A DNA stretch of 22,027 nucleotides from Elysia marginata (lineage: Eukaryota > Mollusca > Gastropoda > Plakobranchidae). The DNA is taken from contig BMAT01012169.1 of NCBI GenBank assembly GCA_019649035.1, forward strand, positions 379,612 to 401,638, in the 5' to 3' direction. The position numbers and the translations under genes were made by a program. The notes under the pieces were generated by a model. That model saw only the letters and a program-made list of their open reading frames with translations, was not told where the DNA came from and did no database searches. Shown one piece after another: positions 1-10,163 of the stretch (the stretch's first letter is position 1; every line of letters starts with the position of its first letter).

Positions 1-1690
1 AACAAAGCTGTCTAAAATATGACCTCTTTCATTCTTTTTCCTGTGAAGAAATGGTTTTCATATGGAATAAACGAAAGAGAGAAATCGATAAACAGTGAAA
101 ATTCCCCCCTTTCCTTAACCGGAAATAGGAAGGCAATTACTTTCAGTGTTTCCAAAACAATAAAAAAGGTTCTCAAGAGCACGAAAAACAGACATTAAAC
201 ACATACATTTTTTAAAAAGCTGCTAAGACAAGAAGACAAGAAATGGTACTTGAGTACCCCGCGAGAGACTCGGGAACTGTCATCGATTGTGTAGGAAGGC
301 GCCTCAGTCTCATTAAAATCTAGAATATTATCGGCCCATTACGTCGTCTCAAGAGAAAGGCGGGGGGCAATCGCTCTCAACGAGGGACTTTCCCTGATTC
401 TCAATAGTAATCGCTCGGTCGGCTCGAGTTATGTTGGGGTAAGAAAAGAGAAGTTGCGTTTGTCGTGTTGATACAATCACGAATTTGGTGACTTAGTTAC
501 ATGCAGTAGTTTAATCGATTCTTTGGCGTTGAAAGGTCTATACTGAAGGAATGAAAACAAAATACTAAACTAGGCATTTGTATGACAAATATGACACATC
601 TCCAGCCTAGAACGAATAGTTGAGGCCGCATATCCATATTTGATGCAATAACAATAATAAAAAATAACAATTATATGTTCTTTTTACTTTAGTTGAAATG
701 ACTATTCCCTTGTTCTCAAATTCTCTGTCTGTCAGTCACTCAGTCTGTTTCTTGCCTCCCTTCAATATATATTTTCATCAGGTTTGATTTTATTTACATC
801 AAAAACTCAACATTACCTTTCTTCCCTATCCTATTATGATACTTTTTGTCATACGCTCGAGCAGCATCAAATTACTACACTTTTCTTTCTTTCTTAGAAA
901 CTAGAAAAAAAAACCGATTTGCTTCAGTTTTTATAAAAGAGTTCTGGCATAGAATCTATTTCTGTATTTTATTGCAAAAAATCCAATGAAAGACTAGCAA
1001 TAAGTTGAGGCATAAACCCGGAGACTGTAAGTTAATGCTCATTGACCGCACTGCGAGTCCTCAACACGAAAACTAATGAGGCGGTGATTTTTCGAAAAAC
1101 TTGAATCCATTTTATATCTTTGAAAAATGCTAGGAATGAATTTTAAAACAGTTTTATGTCATTTTCTTGTTCATTTTTATGTCTGAATGTTATTTTTAAA
1201 TTATTAGACAAAAAAATACCACTAATGCTTGTTATACGTCAGCTTTTTGTTTCGCAAATTTTGCCGGCAGTATATGTTATGTATTCATGATCATATTTAT
1301 ATTATTATTAGAATTGCAAGTCTGTTATTCAGTGATAAGTAAGTAAATGACATTCCTTTGACGTCATGGAAGGCGGCTGGGAAGTATAAAGTTACATTTT
1401 TTTGTTTTAATTTCCAGGCTTAGAGCTCCCTTCAGACAAATAAAGTTACTGTCATATTTTGCCCCATTCCACCCCCCCCCTCCATGCTCTCAACTCCCCA
1501 GTCCGTCTGCCAGCCTTTCTATCTGTACTTGTCTGTCTTTCTTTCCCTCTCATCACATAACACTTCAGCGCCTCAACTTGAGAAAATGAATACACATATA
1601 GAACGCTAGGAAGGAAAATCTGTGATAGACAAGGAGTCAACAAAATAATATTGAATAAACAAATAAAATGTGAGCGCATGCGAAGGACTA
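1..1690. other. AT-rich non-coding stretch, no gene seen
   Basis: I see no gene here. The only contrast is a more GC- and CpG-rich patch at about 240-440, ending in a splice-donor-like TTGGG|GTAAGA near 435 with a possible acceptor (CTCAATAG) near 407. No convincing open frame joins them. A C run of nine lies at 1472-1480. A long minus-strand open frame covers about 1452-1901, but it has no recognisable domain and is antisense to the better candidate exon at 1712-1924. Confidence 0.6.
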
Positions 1691-1711
1691 AACTATTTTG
1701 AAAAAGTCTAG

Positions 1712-1924
1712 ACGAACTCAAAAAGCTTACAAAGTGAATTTGAAACTGGGGATTACATTGCGTCTTTTTTGTAATATTTTTGTTTACATCTTTCTTGTCT
1801 CGCTGGCGGTAATAACACTGTGGGATGAAATAATGCAGAATGCAACAAGGGACTTTGGGGAAATAGCGGTAAATTACACGTCGACTTCCCGAGGGACACA
1901 TAAGAATTTAACTTTCCAATGCCA
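1712..1924 (+). CDS. candidate internal exon, membrane-anchored glycoprotein-like (hypothetical)
   Basis: The frame is open from the TAA at 1689-1691 to the TAA at 1926-1928. No plausible ATG opens it, so if real it is an internal exon rather than a whole gene. The peptide starts with a basic stretch (K/R-rich, about 20 residues). A roughly 20-residue hydrophobic helix follows (LFCNIFVYIFLVSLAVITLW), then a polar tail with three N-glycosylation sequons (NAT, NYT, NLT). This is the arrangement of a single-pass protein with a cytosolic basic side and a glycosylated outer side. Possible borders are an acceptor AG at 1710-1711 and a donor CCA|GTAAGC at 1924/1925. They give 213 bp, a multiple of three, with phase 2 at both ends. 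The acceptor has a poor pyrimidine tract, which weakens the case. I do not recognise the family. It could also be a chance open frame or a decayed exon. Confidence 0.25.
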
Positions 1925-2100
1925 GTAAGCACCTGTGAAATGGATTTTCCTGGCCTTCATTCCCTTCCCTTTCCCTCCCAACAGTCTGTATACAGTACAG
2001 AACTAAGACTGGAATATATTTAACCTGTTCCCAAAGTTACCCCTGGACTCTTGTCTGTTTAACACAGGGTATCGCGTGCAATTTTATATATCACAGACTT

Positions 2101-2120
2101 GAGAGGGAGAGAGGGAGAGG

Positions 2121-2154
<34 letters not shown>

Positions 2155-2162
2155 GAGAGAGA
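2101..2162. repeat. (GA)n microsatellite
   Basis: About 62 bp of GA dinucleotides with scattered GGGA interruptions, so an aged, imperfect array. Confidence 0.97.
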
Positions 2163-2813
2163 TCTTTCTTCATATGTTTTCAATCTTACAGTGCATACAC
2201 ACAAAACGAATAGACTCATCAATATTAATATGGTTGCGCAAACGCTGGATGGAATATATCAGAAATGGAAATGAAAATGGATGATAAGATACACAAACGC
2301 AGACATCCATGGTCTAGAGTTAGTGAAGTAAAACGCATTGCACGAATTTACAGTCTTTGTTCTTCTTTTGCTGCTTATGAATTTTGGCAGAACTTTGGTT
2401 TCCTTGTACGTAATTTTACTTTATTCCTTACACGGCAAAAAATAAATATTGCTAATTATATAACAAAATTAGAGCATGCTATAGAATTATCATTTGTTGT
2501 TGTTCCTTATGTATTTCATAGGTTTTACGTACGCGCTTCTGAATGATAACAGCCCACGTTTGTATAGATCTACCTCACCATATCATTTGTATGCTTCTTG
2601 GTTGCTAATCGTTATGCATATCTGGGCGGCTCGATCGTTGTTTTTTCATTACATTCTTTTCTATCTATCAAGGCTGTGTTGACTTAATATATACTGCGTG
2701 GGTCTAAATTTTCTTGTCTGTTCTTCTTTTCTTTCTTGTGTCTTTCTGCATATTTTTCTGGATCAACCATTTTCCTTTTCCCGTGAAATCAATTTCGCTC
2801 ACTCAATCATTCA
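2163..2813. other. no gene seen
   Basis: AT-rich unique sequence. A 93-codon plus-strand frame (2265-2546) and shorter ones show no domain, motif or splice context that I recognise. I treat them as chance frames. Confidence 0.55.

Positions 2814-2845
<32 letters not shown>
2814..2845. repeat. (CT)n microsatellite
   Basis: A pure CT run at 2814-2839, then one A and a short CTCTC remainder. Confidence 0.95.
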
Positions 2846-3069
2846 GAATTATAGGAAAAAGTAAAATTCTTTTAGAGTCATTTCCCTCCACTTCGCAACT
2901 TTACTGTTTCTTCAGTTAACACCATCTGTCTATCTTCCTGTCAGACCTACACCCATCTCTGCATTCCTCCATATCTCTAGATCTTTACTTCATCTTGATT
3001 ACTTTTCACTTTCTTAAATGGATCACAGCTTAGAAATTTTTCTCAGCGTTTTAAGTCCCAAAGTTTGAG

Positions 3070-3157
3070 TTTCTCTCCCTCTTTCCCTCTCTCTCTTTCT
3101 CTTTCCCTCCCCCTCTCTTTCTTTCTCTCTCTCTTTCCCTCACTCTCTCTCATTCTC
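3070..3157. repeat. pyrimidine-rich CT/CCT/CTTT tract
   Basis: About 90 bp almost purely of C and T on the plus strand, a mix of CTCT, CCCT and TTTC blocks. It is a homopyrimidine stretch capable in principle of triplex formation (inference). Confidence 0.9.
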
Positions 3158-3234
3158 CGTGTGTTGAGAGACCACCATATCGGTGAGCAGCCTCTCCACT
3201 CTCTGTTTCTCCACCTGGTCCTATCGTTTCATAG

Positions 3235-3263
3235 CTGCCAACTATCTGCCAACTATCTGCCAA
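3235..3263. repeat. 11-bp tandem repeat
   Basis: The unit CTGCCAACTAT occurs twice perfectly and a third time partially (CTGCCAA). A recent small slippage duplication. Confidence 0.9.
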
Positions 3264-4440
3264 GATTCCTCGACTTTATCCGGCCACGGATCTCACGATA
3301 AATCTAAAACTCTTGTCATTTTAATTTTTTTGTTGAGATATACGTATCTTTTAAAAAGCCAGTCGTCCTCTAAATTTTAGCATGATTGTAAAAAAAAGTA
3401 CATCGAGAATGCTGGCGTTGCCGTGTGTCTACCGTTCTACTCTTTTTACATCGGAGCGAGTTGCTGACAGGGTAGGTTCACACAAGATTGGCCCTTCTTC
3501 TTCTCGACGGTAATAAATTTTGCGCTTCGCTATACTGAGCAATGAGATCTAAAATAGCATCTTTTAGTGTGAGTGCTTCGCCTCACGCAAGCTGCATACG
3601 CGATCACTTCTTCCACCATCCCGAGTGTTTGTTTGCTCGACTCCGGGAAAAAAACAACTGCCCCTCGAACCTATTGCATTTCTTAGTTTTCCAGTTTTGC
3701 TGCCAATTTAGTTTGTTTCCCATTGTATCTTACTCTACTTTTTGTTCTCTTTTTCTTTCCTTTACTCTTTTCCTTGGTCTGTCTTGTCTCTGCTTCCTCT
3801 TAATCCTTCATTCATTCTTTCTCTTTCTCTCTCTCTTTAGTTTTTTTTTTCATTTTCCTATCGATATCTTATACCCCTCTGTCTGTATTTGACTTCATTC
3901 GTTTTTCTTTTTGTGCATATTTACAATCGAGTTTCAACCGCCCTTTGTGTGTAAATACTCCCAGATTATTTTAAGCCTCGCTGACTACATTGTCTATCTG
4001 ATCAAGAAAAATTGTTTTCGAGGGTTGCGCTACAATCATTTATAATTCATGTGTTTATAATCATTGAAACTTCTTCAAAGCTTTCTTTTCCAACTACCTT
4101 TTACTTTTTCATCCTATTCACTCCGTTTTCTTTTTTCATCCATCGTTCCTTCCAAGTTCCTCAACGCATTCGTTTATACCTATTGAAAAAAGGATAAAAT
4201 CATTCCATCTTTTGTGAAAGCCATTGTGGTTACAAAATAAGAATGCACTTTAAAAAGCTATTTATTTTTCTAAAAAAAAACCATTCACACCAACATTAAC
4301 AAAAAGCAAAAAAATAAACAAACAAATGGGAGCACTGAGTGGAAATCATTGAGATAATTAAATATCGGAAATATCAACCCCATGAGGTTAAAAAGCATAG
4401 GAATTCGAAATTACACACCGCAAATAATGGCTGATAAAGA
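3264..4440. other. pyrimidine-skewed and AT-rich non-coding DNA, no gene seen
   Basis: Positions about 3690-3900 are strongly pyrimidine-rich on the plus strand, with TTTC/CTCT blocks. The 116-codon frame at 3542-3892 is mostly a translation of this tract (Leu/Phe/Ser-rich) and is not credible as a protein. Positions 4200-4440 are A-rich. Confidence 0.6.
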
Positions 4441-4770
4441 TCAAGTCTTATCGCAGTAGAACAAGGCAAAAAATGGCAGCTCAGCAGGGGGTTCGAAGCT
4501 AAGAGGATGTCCTCCCAACCGGAAGTAGTCAAGCGGAGAATTGGATTGTGGGAAGAGAGGGCGCTGGTAGCTCTGTGTCAACTGCCAGGTCGCACCCCCG
4601 ACACTACACACTCAGCTGGTAGTCGGGCAGTCGAGGAGGAGGCTAACCACCAGCTAGTGGCCGAGTCTAGGTCCTGACTACAAGTCCTTCAGGTCGGCTG
4701 ATCAGACCGGGGACAGGAAGCGGATGAAATGCGACTTCCAGAGAAGAGGCATCATGGGACGAAAGCAAAA
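4441..4770. other. GC- and CpG-rich island with nested inverted repeats, identity unknown
   Basis: This stretch is clearly richer in G+C and CpG than its AT-rich flanks. It holds inverted repeats: AGCTGGT (4614-4620) with ACCAGCT (4649-4655), and CCCGAC with GTCGGG around 4597-4626. GCTGGTAG is also directly repeated at about 4563 and 4615. A tRNA B-box-like GGTTCGAAGC lies near 4490. Each frame I checked has stops, so it is not one exon. It may be a degraded transposable element, the regulatory part or UTR of a gene, or a structured RNA. I cannot choose between these from sequence alone. Confidence 0.45.
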
Positions 4771-5224
4771 GTAAATACTTATGGTTGAGAGGTTTCAATT
4801 TGCTTCTGATCGTTGCTTCCCGAACAGGTATTGAATAAAATCCTAGTCGTGTATACAGAATGGGTCCAGCGTTTTCCGTTAATTGGTGTTCTTTCGATGT
4901 TCGAAGCATTGTCTTGTTGTGACTTCTTTTCGGATATCACATTAATTACCAACAAATCATCCGCGCGATTGCTACGAAACTGCTTTAAAAAAAAGTTCTG
5001 TTTCAGTTCAGCTAATCTATTATGAATTAAGTCTGTGAAGAGTCTACGTACGTAATGAAAAGTGATGAAGAGCCTTAAGAGCATGCTTAAAAAAGATTAA
5101 GAGTCAAATATAATCCACGAGAGTCAAATTTTAAAGTCTAAAAATCATTAGTTTTCTTACAATTTTACTAAAGATGAGGTACATAAATCATGCAGTTTAA
5201 AAACGATGGCGTTTTCTGAAACAT

Positions 5225-5227
<3 letters not shown>
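4771..5227. other. AT-rich, no gene seen
   Basis: Overlapping open frames exist on both strands. The longest runs about 100 codons on the minus strand at 4779-5084 and has a charged, protein-like composition but no recognisable domain. I do not call a gene. Confidence 0.5.
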
Positions 5228-5306
<79 letters not shown>

Positions 5307-5336
5307 GCGAGCGAAAGGGCGAGAGAGATAGAGAGA
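5228..5336. repeat. long (GA)n microsatellite
   Basis: A pure AG run of about 35 units (5228-5297), followed by an interrupted part with GGGA, GCGA and GATA variants to 5336. The long pure core suggests a young, probably length-variable locus. Confidence 0.98.
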
Positions 5337-5615
5337 TCTAAGGGAATTACCGCGGAAACCCAGAAACACGAAGACTCTAGATAATCATCTTGATAAAAGT
5401 AAAGTCTATTTTTTTTAAATTTCCAATCTCTTTTAATTACAAAATTAATGCTTTCACTGGTTGAAAGCGAAGATTGCCATGAATCAAGGCCTATCATCTG
5501 TAACACTCAAGCACACGAAGCGAGACTTCAGCCCAACTCACAGTGCATCAGCCCTATTGAATCTTACGGCGCATGAAACAATTTCAACCACTGCAACATC
5601 AAACCTTTAGACTGG

Positions 5616-5666
5616 CAATAATCGATACAGGCTAAAGTGGGCGGTCATGGGTGACATCGATTATTG
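5616..5666. repeat. 11-bp perfect inverted repeat
   Basis: CAATAATCGAT at 5616-5626 is matched by ATCGATTATTG at 5656-5666, with a 29-nt spacer that is GC-richer than its surroundings. It could form a stem-loop. It may be chance, since an 11-bp match within about 50 bp is only mildly unexpected in 22 kb. Confidence 0.8.
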
Positions 5667-7286
5667 GAACTCTTAATTTCGAGGGGATATTGTTTAGAAT
5701 AAATGCTCAGCAGGAACAGAAATAAAGTTTCAGCGAAGAATGATTTATTAGGTGTTAATTTTGCCGCGCATGCTTGTCAAGCACAGAGTTACAAAGACGA
5801 GCCTTTTGTTACATCGATATGACTATATCACAACACCCTTGACTGTCAGAGACCTTCATCGTTCAAAACAACCTTACGGTGGATGTGAGATGCTGAGATT
5901 GGTTTCATATCGATTATTTATACAAATTATTGTTCTCTTCATGGTCCACTGCCTGGATACTTTATTGAAAAGCTTTTGTGGTAACCAACTCCATCTTTCG
6001 AAACTTGCTTTAGTTTCATTTCTTAGGCTAGTCTTGGTTACGCATATTATGATTCCTACATTTTTATTGTTTCTCTATCGCCCTAAAACACCACGAAATG
6101 TCATCCCGACACTCTATGATGGCCTCTCCTCCACCCAGTTTACCTCTCTGAAAGTTCATAAACAGTTTTACCTATTATTTGGAAGACACGAAGAAATGAC
6201 AACTTCGACTTTTGTTTTTCATATATAACATCTACGCGCATTTTGTTAAGCATTTTTCAAATCAAGTACCCCAGCCCTAATCTAGGTTTCTAAGAAAAGC
6301 TTTCGGCAAAACAAAGGCAGAACGAATTGATTCTTTGACCTCCTCATTATTAGAGGAGTTTATTGAGAAAAGCGGGGAAATCACTGTAGTCATTGAAACC
6401 TCGTCATCGATTTTAAAAATGCAATGTGTACATTATTCAAAACACCGATGCATTAAAAATGGGGATTCTAATAAAACGAGACGTTCTAAGTTGGGTTGAG
6501 GCTAGTTTTGACACGTTAACAGGAATACGCAGACGGTAGATGAGGCTGTGGGACAGATTTAGAATGTTCTTCTTTTTGCACGAAAAGTGCGACAGGGTAT
6601 AGATTTTATGAATACAATGCAAAAATCCCCGCAGCTGTATGTACCCAAAACATCTAAATAACCCAGCTCTGCTTAATCTTAGTTTTGACCCGGACTCCGT
6701 TTAAAAGTTAATTTACTAAAAATATCAGGAAATGGTCTAACAATGTCTTATACCGGAAATATCCCCCCCCCCTAAACTTACATTTCGAGAGCATAAACAT
6801 TAATCTTGTGCAACACAAAACGATTTCTGTGATTTATAAAAACCTGAACTGGTGTTTTCTACTAGCCCTACTTTCAAATAGATAATGTTGACAGAAATTA
6901 GGATCCAATTTAAAAAAAAAGACCCAGTCATAACTTTTCATATGAATTAAAATAAGAAATATTTGTACACAAATTGCTTGCTCTGCTTTGGAAACGCTCC
7001 GCCCCTGTATTCACTCAGAAGCAGAGCTTTCAGCACCGGAAATAGCACTGTCACTGCGAGCTTCCGGCGTTTTGTCCAGCGCTTGTCAATGGAGCTTTTC
7101 GACATCTCCCTTGAAATTGCGATAAGCCTAAAAATCGATCGTCAAACAAAATAATCCTTTTAGGAGCTATAAGTCTGGAGTATTAGGTTAAACGAAGAAA
7201 AATAAACCAGCTTGGCTTAGCTCCTGTCAATAGTTGCGTGTAATTGAAAAAAAATGAAAAGCCTTCAGTTTTGAAGATAGTAAACA

Positions 7287-7312
7287 TTTGACAAGTACGT
7301 TTGACAAGTACC
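7287..7312. repeat. 13-bp tandem duplication
   Basis: TTTGACAAGTACG is followed directly by TTTGACAAGTACC. Two copies differing at one base. Confidence 0.9.
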
Positions 7313-7642
7313 ACAAACATACGGAGATGCACAGAGGAGAAAAAGTAGGAATATTTTTTAATTTAAAAAGATAGACATGACAACTTTATAGAAAGACATA
7401 CTGCCCTATAAATTATGTTAATAGTATGTAAACTCGGCATGTTTATAAAACACGTACACAAAATAGTATCATGTTGCTTGGGCATTTCTTATCTAGATCT
7501 AGATCGGCAAAAATAATAAAACCCGATGACACCGAAGCTTGCTAGTGGTTTACAAGGCTATGAATGAAGCAAAGCTATGTATCCTCTTGTTTTGAGATCG
7601 CTGGGATAATATTGCCATCCCAGAATGATGTTTACAGTTGTG

Positions 7643-7678
7643 TGGCTCAATGGTCACTTTAAACAATGGGTTTGAAGC
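7643..7678 (+). other. tRNA-promoter-like A/B box pair (possible SINE remnant)
   Basis: TGGCTCAATGGT at 7643-7654 fits a tRNA A box. GGTTTGAAGC at 7669-7678 resembles a B box with a C-to-T change. They are 26 bp apart start to start, shorter than in a normal tRNA, so this is not a functional tRNA gene. A tRNA-derived SINE with an internal deletion is one reading. No SINE tail is seen, so the call is weak. Confidence 0.2.
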
Positions 7679-8192
7679 TAGACCGCGTGACGGCTGCTTA
7701 AAGCACCAGACTTGATATTTTTCATTCCTTCACATTACATTCAGTTTTGACTATTATTGGTTCCACTTCGACCTAGCCTCTCTAAGCAAATAACCGAAGT
7801 CCAATATACCAATCATGACTCAATCCCCAATTTGTTCAAATTTTTGGTGGTCTTATGCGGCCTATGCACTACCCAAACTACCAGTTTTGACTAAATACAA
7901 TCAGACACCAAGTAGAACGACTCATTGACCAGTCCTGCACAGCCCGACGGAGGCCACACAATGTGTAACAAGTCTCTATATTTTATCAACCTTCTCTATC
8001 TGAGCGCAGTATTCAAAACGGTTCTTGAAGAACATGCCATGGATTCAAAGAAAAATCATCACAATGAATTTCAATGCGCCAACGGGACGAAGGGAAACAA
8101 ATCTCAGTTAAGAATTAATGCTTAGGGAGGCCAGGGTTGGGGGAGTCTGATGATACACGCTAGGAGTAATCAATAACGCTAGATAGACCAAG
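7679..8192. other. no gene seen
   Basis: Mixed-composition unique sequence. A 54-codon ATG frame (7961-8125, +) with a hydrophobic N-terminal stretch and an A at -3 is a possible small ORF. It lacks any recognisable domain and is not called. Confidence 0.5.
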
Positions 8193-8316
8193 ACCAGCCT
8201 GTTTTAATGTGGTCTGGCCTAATGTCAAGAGGTTCTATCTGCAAAATTTTTTAGTTGCAGATAGAACCGTCTGACTCTAAGCCAGCGACTTGTGGTCTGA
8301 TAGATCCAGGCTGCTG
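8193..8316. repeat. large imperfect palindrome (foldback/MITE-like hairpin)
   Basis: The core is a perfect 14-bp inverted repeat, GGTTCTATCTGCAA at 8231-8244 with its complement at 8255-8268, around a 10-nt T-rich loop. With single-base bulges the pairing continues outward (AGA/TCT, GTC/GAC) and then less perfectly through TGGC(C/T)TA. An outer CAGCCTG/CAGGCTG pair lies near 8196 and 8307. The two arms together span about 125 bp. This is the shape of a foldback element or a MITE with long terminal inverted repeats, or of a hairpin RNA precursor. No transposase or clear target-site duplication is visible. Confidence 0.75.
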
Positions 8317-10163
8317 AGCGAAGACTAGACTGAACGAGGCCAGTGGCGGGAGAGCGTGACAACATACCGTTTATCTCCACGGCATCCTGGCCAGGGGAAA
8401 GTCAAACAAAACAAGCCTCAGTTATCTCATTAGTTTGGAGAGAGACCGGGGTAGACGAAAATCATGTTTCTAAATTCTAGGGAAAGTAAGACATCGTCCC
8501 AGTTGGGTTGTCAACGCAAGTGCTTTGTGTTTTGTGTTTAAGGAAATAGTAATAATGCTGCCTTCTTTGTTGCTAGTTAATTCTGTTCTTTATTGCAGCC
8601 TGGTCGACAGTGATCAGATCAGACGTTTTTAAAGACCGGATGCTCCGCCAGCTCCGGTGGTTTAGATTCTTTAAGTAGCCCTCCTCCCGATCTCTTTATC
8701 GGTTCGCGATGTTTCTGTGTTAATTCGGTTTTGAATTCAACTCTCGATTTCAAACTAAGCCAGACTAAGCAATTATTGTAGTATTTAGTTGGCTGCACAG
8801 TGAAGATCTGATTTGCGTGCCTTCTCCGCGTAACTAACGTCTAGGATACAGTATTCCTACCGTGTATCTTGTCATTCGGTAAAGGCAACAGAAGTCAACT
8901 GTCAAGATACTTTAATGCATCGCCTGTTTATTTTCCTGCAAATAGGGCAAGACTAAGATGGGCTTAAGGCGATAAAACATTCCAATACAGTATGCCCATT
9001 TGGTTAGTTTTCCCCTCCTTCTGGTATCAAGTTTCGCACAAAGAGCTCACTGCTAACGGTACTAAGACTAATGTCTATAGTCTTCTTTTGTTTGTTGATC
9101 TTGACACTAGTTTCGTTGTTACGTGTCTTCTGCGCTGCAAACCTTACCAGTAGCGGAGGATCTCTCTAGGTAACTCTGAATGTTCTGTCCTGATGAAAAA
9201 ATAGAAAATGCTTTCTTTATGTCGTATCTTGTACAAAGAGTCAAGGATTAAAAGTCTTGGTGGTGGACGTCACGTTACTAATTATAGTTACATAAACTAT
9301 AAATCTATACATGAAGCAATTCATTGTCTCTTTGTATTATCAAGACCCCGTTACGATTCTGTCTAAGATAAATTAAAAATGTCGACTAGGTTTTACACAG
9401 AGAAAGCATTCTTTGTCCCCGGTCTACAGCGTTACTTAGGTCGCTCTACTGAAATGCGCTCTTTGTCTTTGAACGGTTGATAACATCAGCTCCAAGTTGC
9501 ATCGATGGGAAAGGATGCTGTTCAAGCCAGGGGTGGCGTTGGTATCCCTGGCAGAGTGTCACAGACACCGTTATCTCTACAGCCAGGTTACCTCACCATG
9601 CTCTGGCGTCAGACTATAACAGACTTGAACCTTACAGTTAGGTAGGTTGCATAGGCAAGAGCTCTACTTGTCATTGTTCTTAATCTTACCCCAATGTCTA
9701 CAAAAACCTCTTTACTGTAGCGAACTAGTAGTCATGTTTTACCCTCCCTGTGTGGGCCACAGATCTCAGTTTTCCATCCAGCGTTTCTAGCCCCAATGGA
9801 ATCCTCCGAATCTTGCTTATCTTCTCGTTTCTGTGTTTTCTCTGCTTGTCTCTCACTAAAAGCTTTTGTTTTGCAACTCTATAAAAACCACTGTGGTTAG
9901 GTATTTGCTACCCCACAAAGCATCCTCTTTCATGGACAAAAAAAAGGTTTGACTGTCTTGCACTGACATCTTGAACACCTGCTTTCTTTGTCGCCGTCCC
10001 AAAACAACCGACAAAACAAACAAATACACCCATTAAGGTGAAGCTGGAGGAACAAAGCTAAATTATGGTCCAAGTATACTCCTGATTTCGCAGATACAGT
10101 TTTCTTTAGATAAAATACATTGTATTTACACTATTTAGCGTTCAGTGACTGCAATAAATAAAA
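8317..10163. other. unique sequence of mixed composition, no gene seen
   Basis: I see no open frame or domain worth calling. A short hairpin GCCAGGG/CCCTGGC sits at 9526-9552. The segments 8349-8384 and 9549-9585 resemble each other (shared AGAG.GT.ACA, ACCG and TTATCTC.AC blocks), perhaps two old copies of an unknown repeat. A TTATAGTT/AACTATAA hairpin lies near 9277-9297. Confidence 0.5.

Larger units (their letters stand above)
5337..7642. other. mostly unique AT-rich sequence, no confident gene
   Basis: This region contains an 11-bp inverted repeat (5616-5666), a run of ten C (6763-6772), a CTCCTC/GAGGAG hairpin near 6341-6360 and a 13-bp direct duplication (7287-7312). A 152-codon frame starts with ATG at 5770 and ends at 6228. 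It is hydrophobic in its middle but shows no known motif. A locally GC-richer patch at about 6985-7140 has a roughly 50-codon minus-strand frame starting with ATG, basic at its N-terminus, which I do not recognise. Confidence 0.5.

Noticed and set aside
1452-1901. 149-codon minus-strand frame
   Set aside because: Antisense to the more plausible 1712-1924 frame, with no motif. It runs through a C homopolymer and simple sequence.
4480-4500. tRNA gene, from AGCTCAGCAGG next to GGTTCGAAGC
   Set aside because: The two boxes are nearly adjacent, with no room for an anticodon arm and no acceptor stem.
5770-6228. 152-codon plus-strand ATG frame with hydrophobic middle
   Set aside because: No known motif. 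One frame of about this length is expected by chance in 22 kb of this composition.
9190-9215. CTGATGA followed by a nearby GAAA, as in a hammerhead ribozyme core
   Set aside because: No stem II lies between the two and no flanking stems pair. The similar motif near 19746 fails in the same way.
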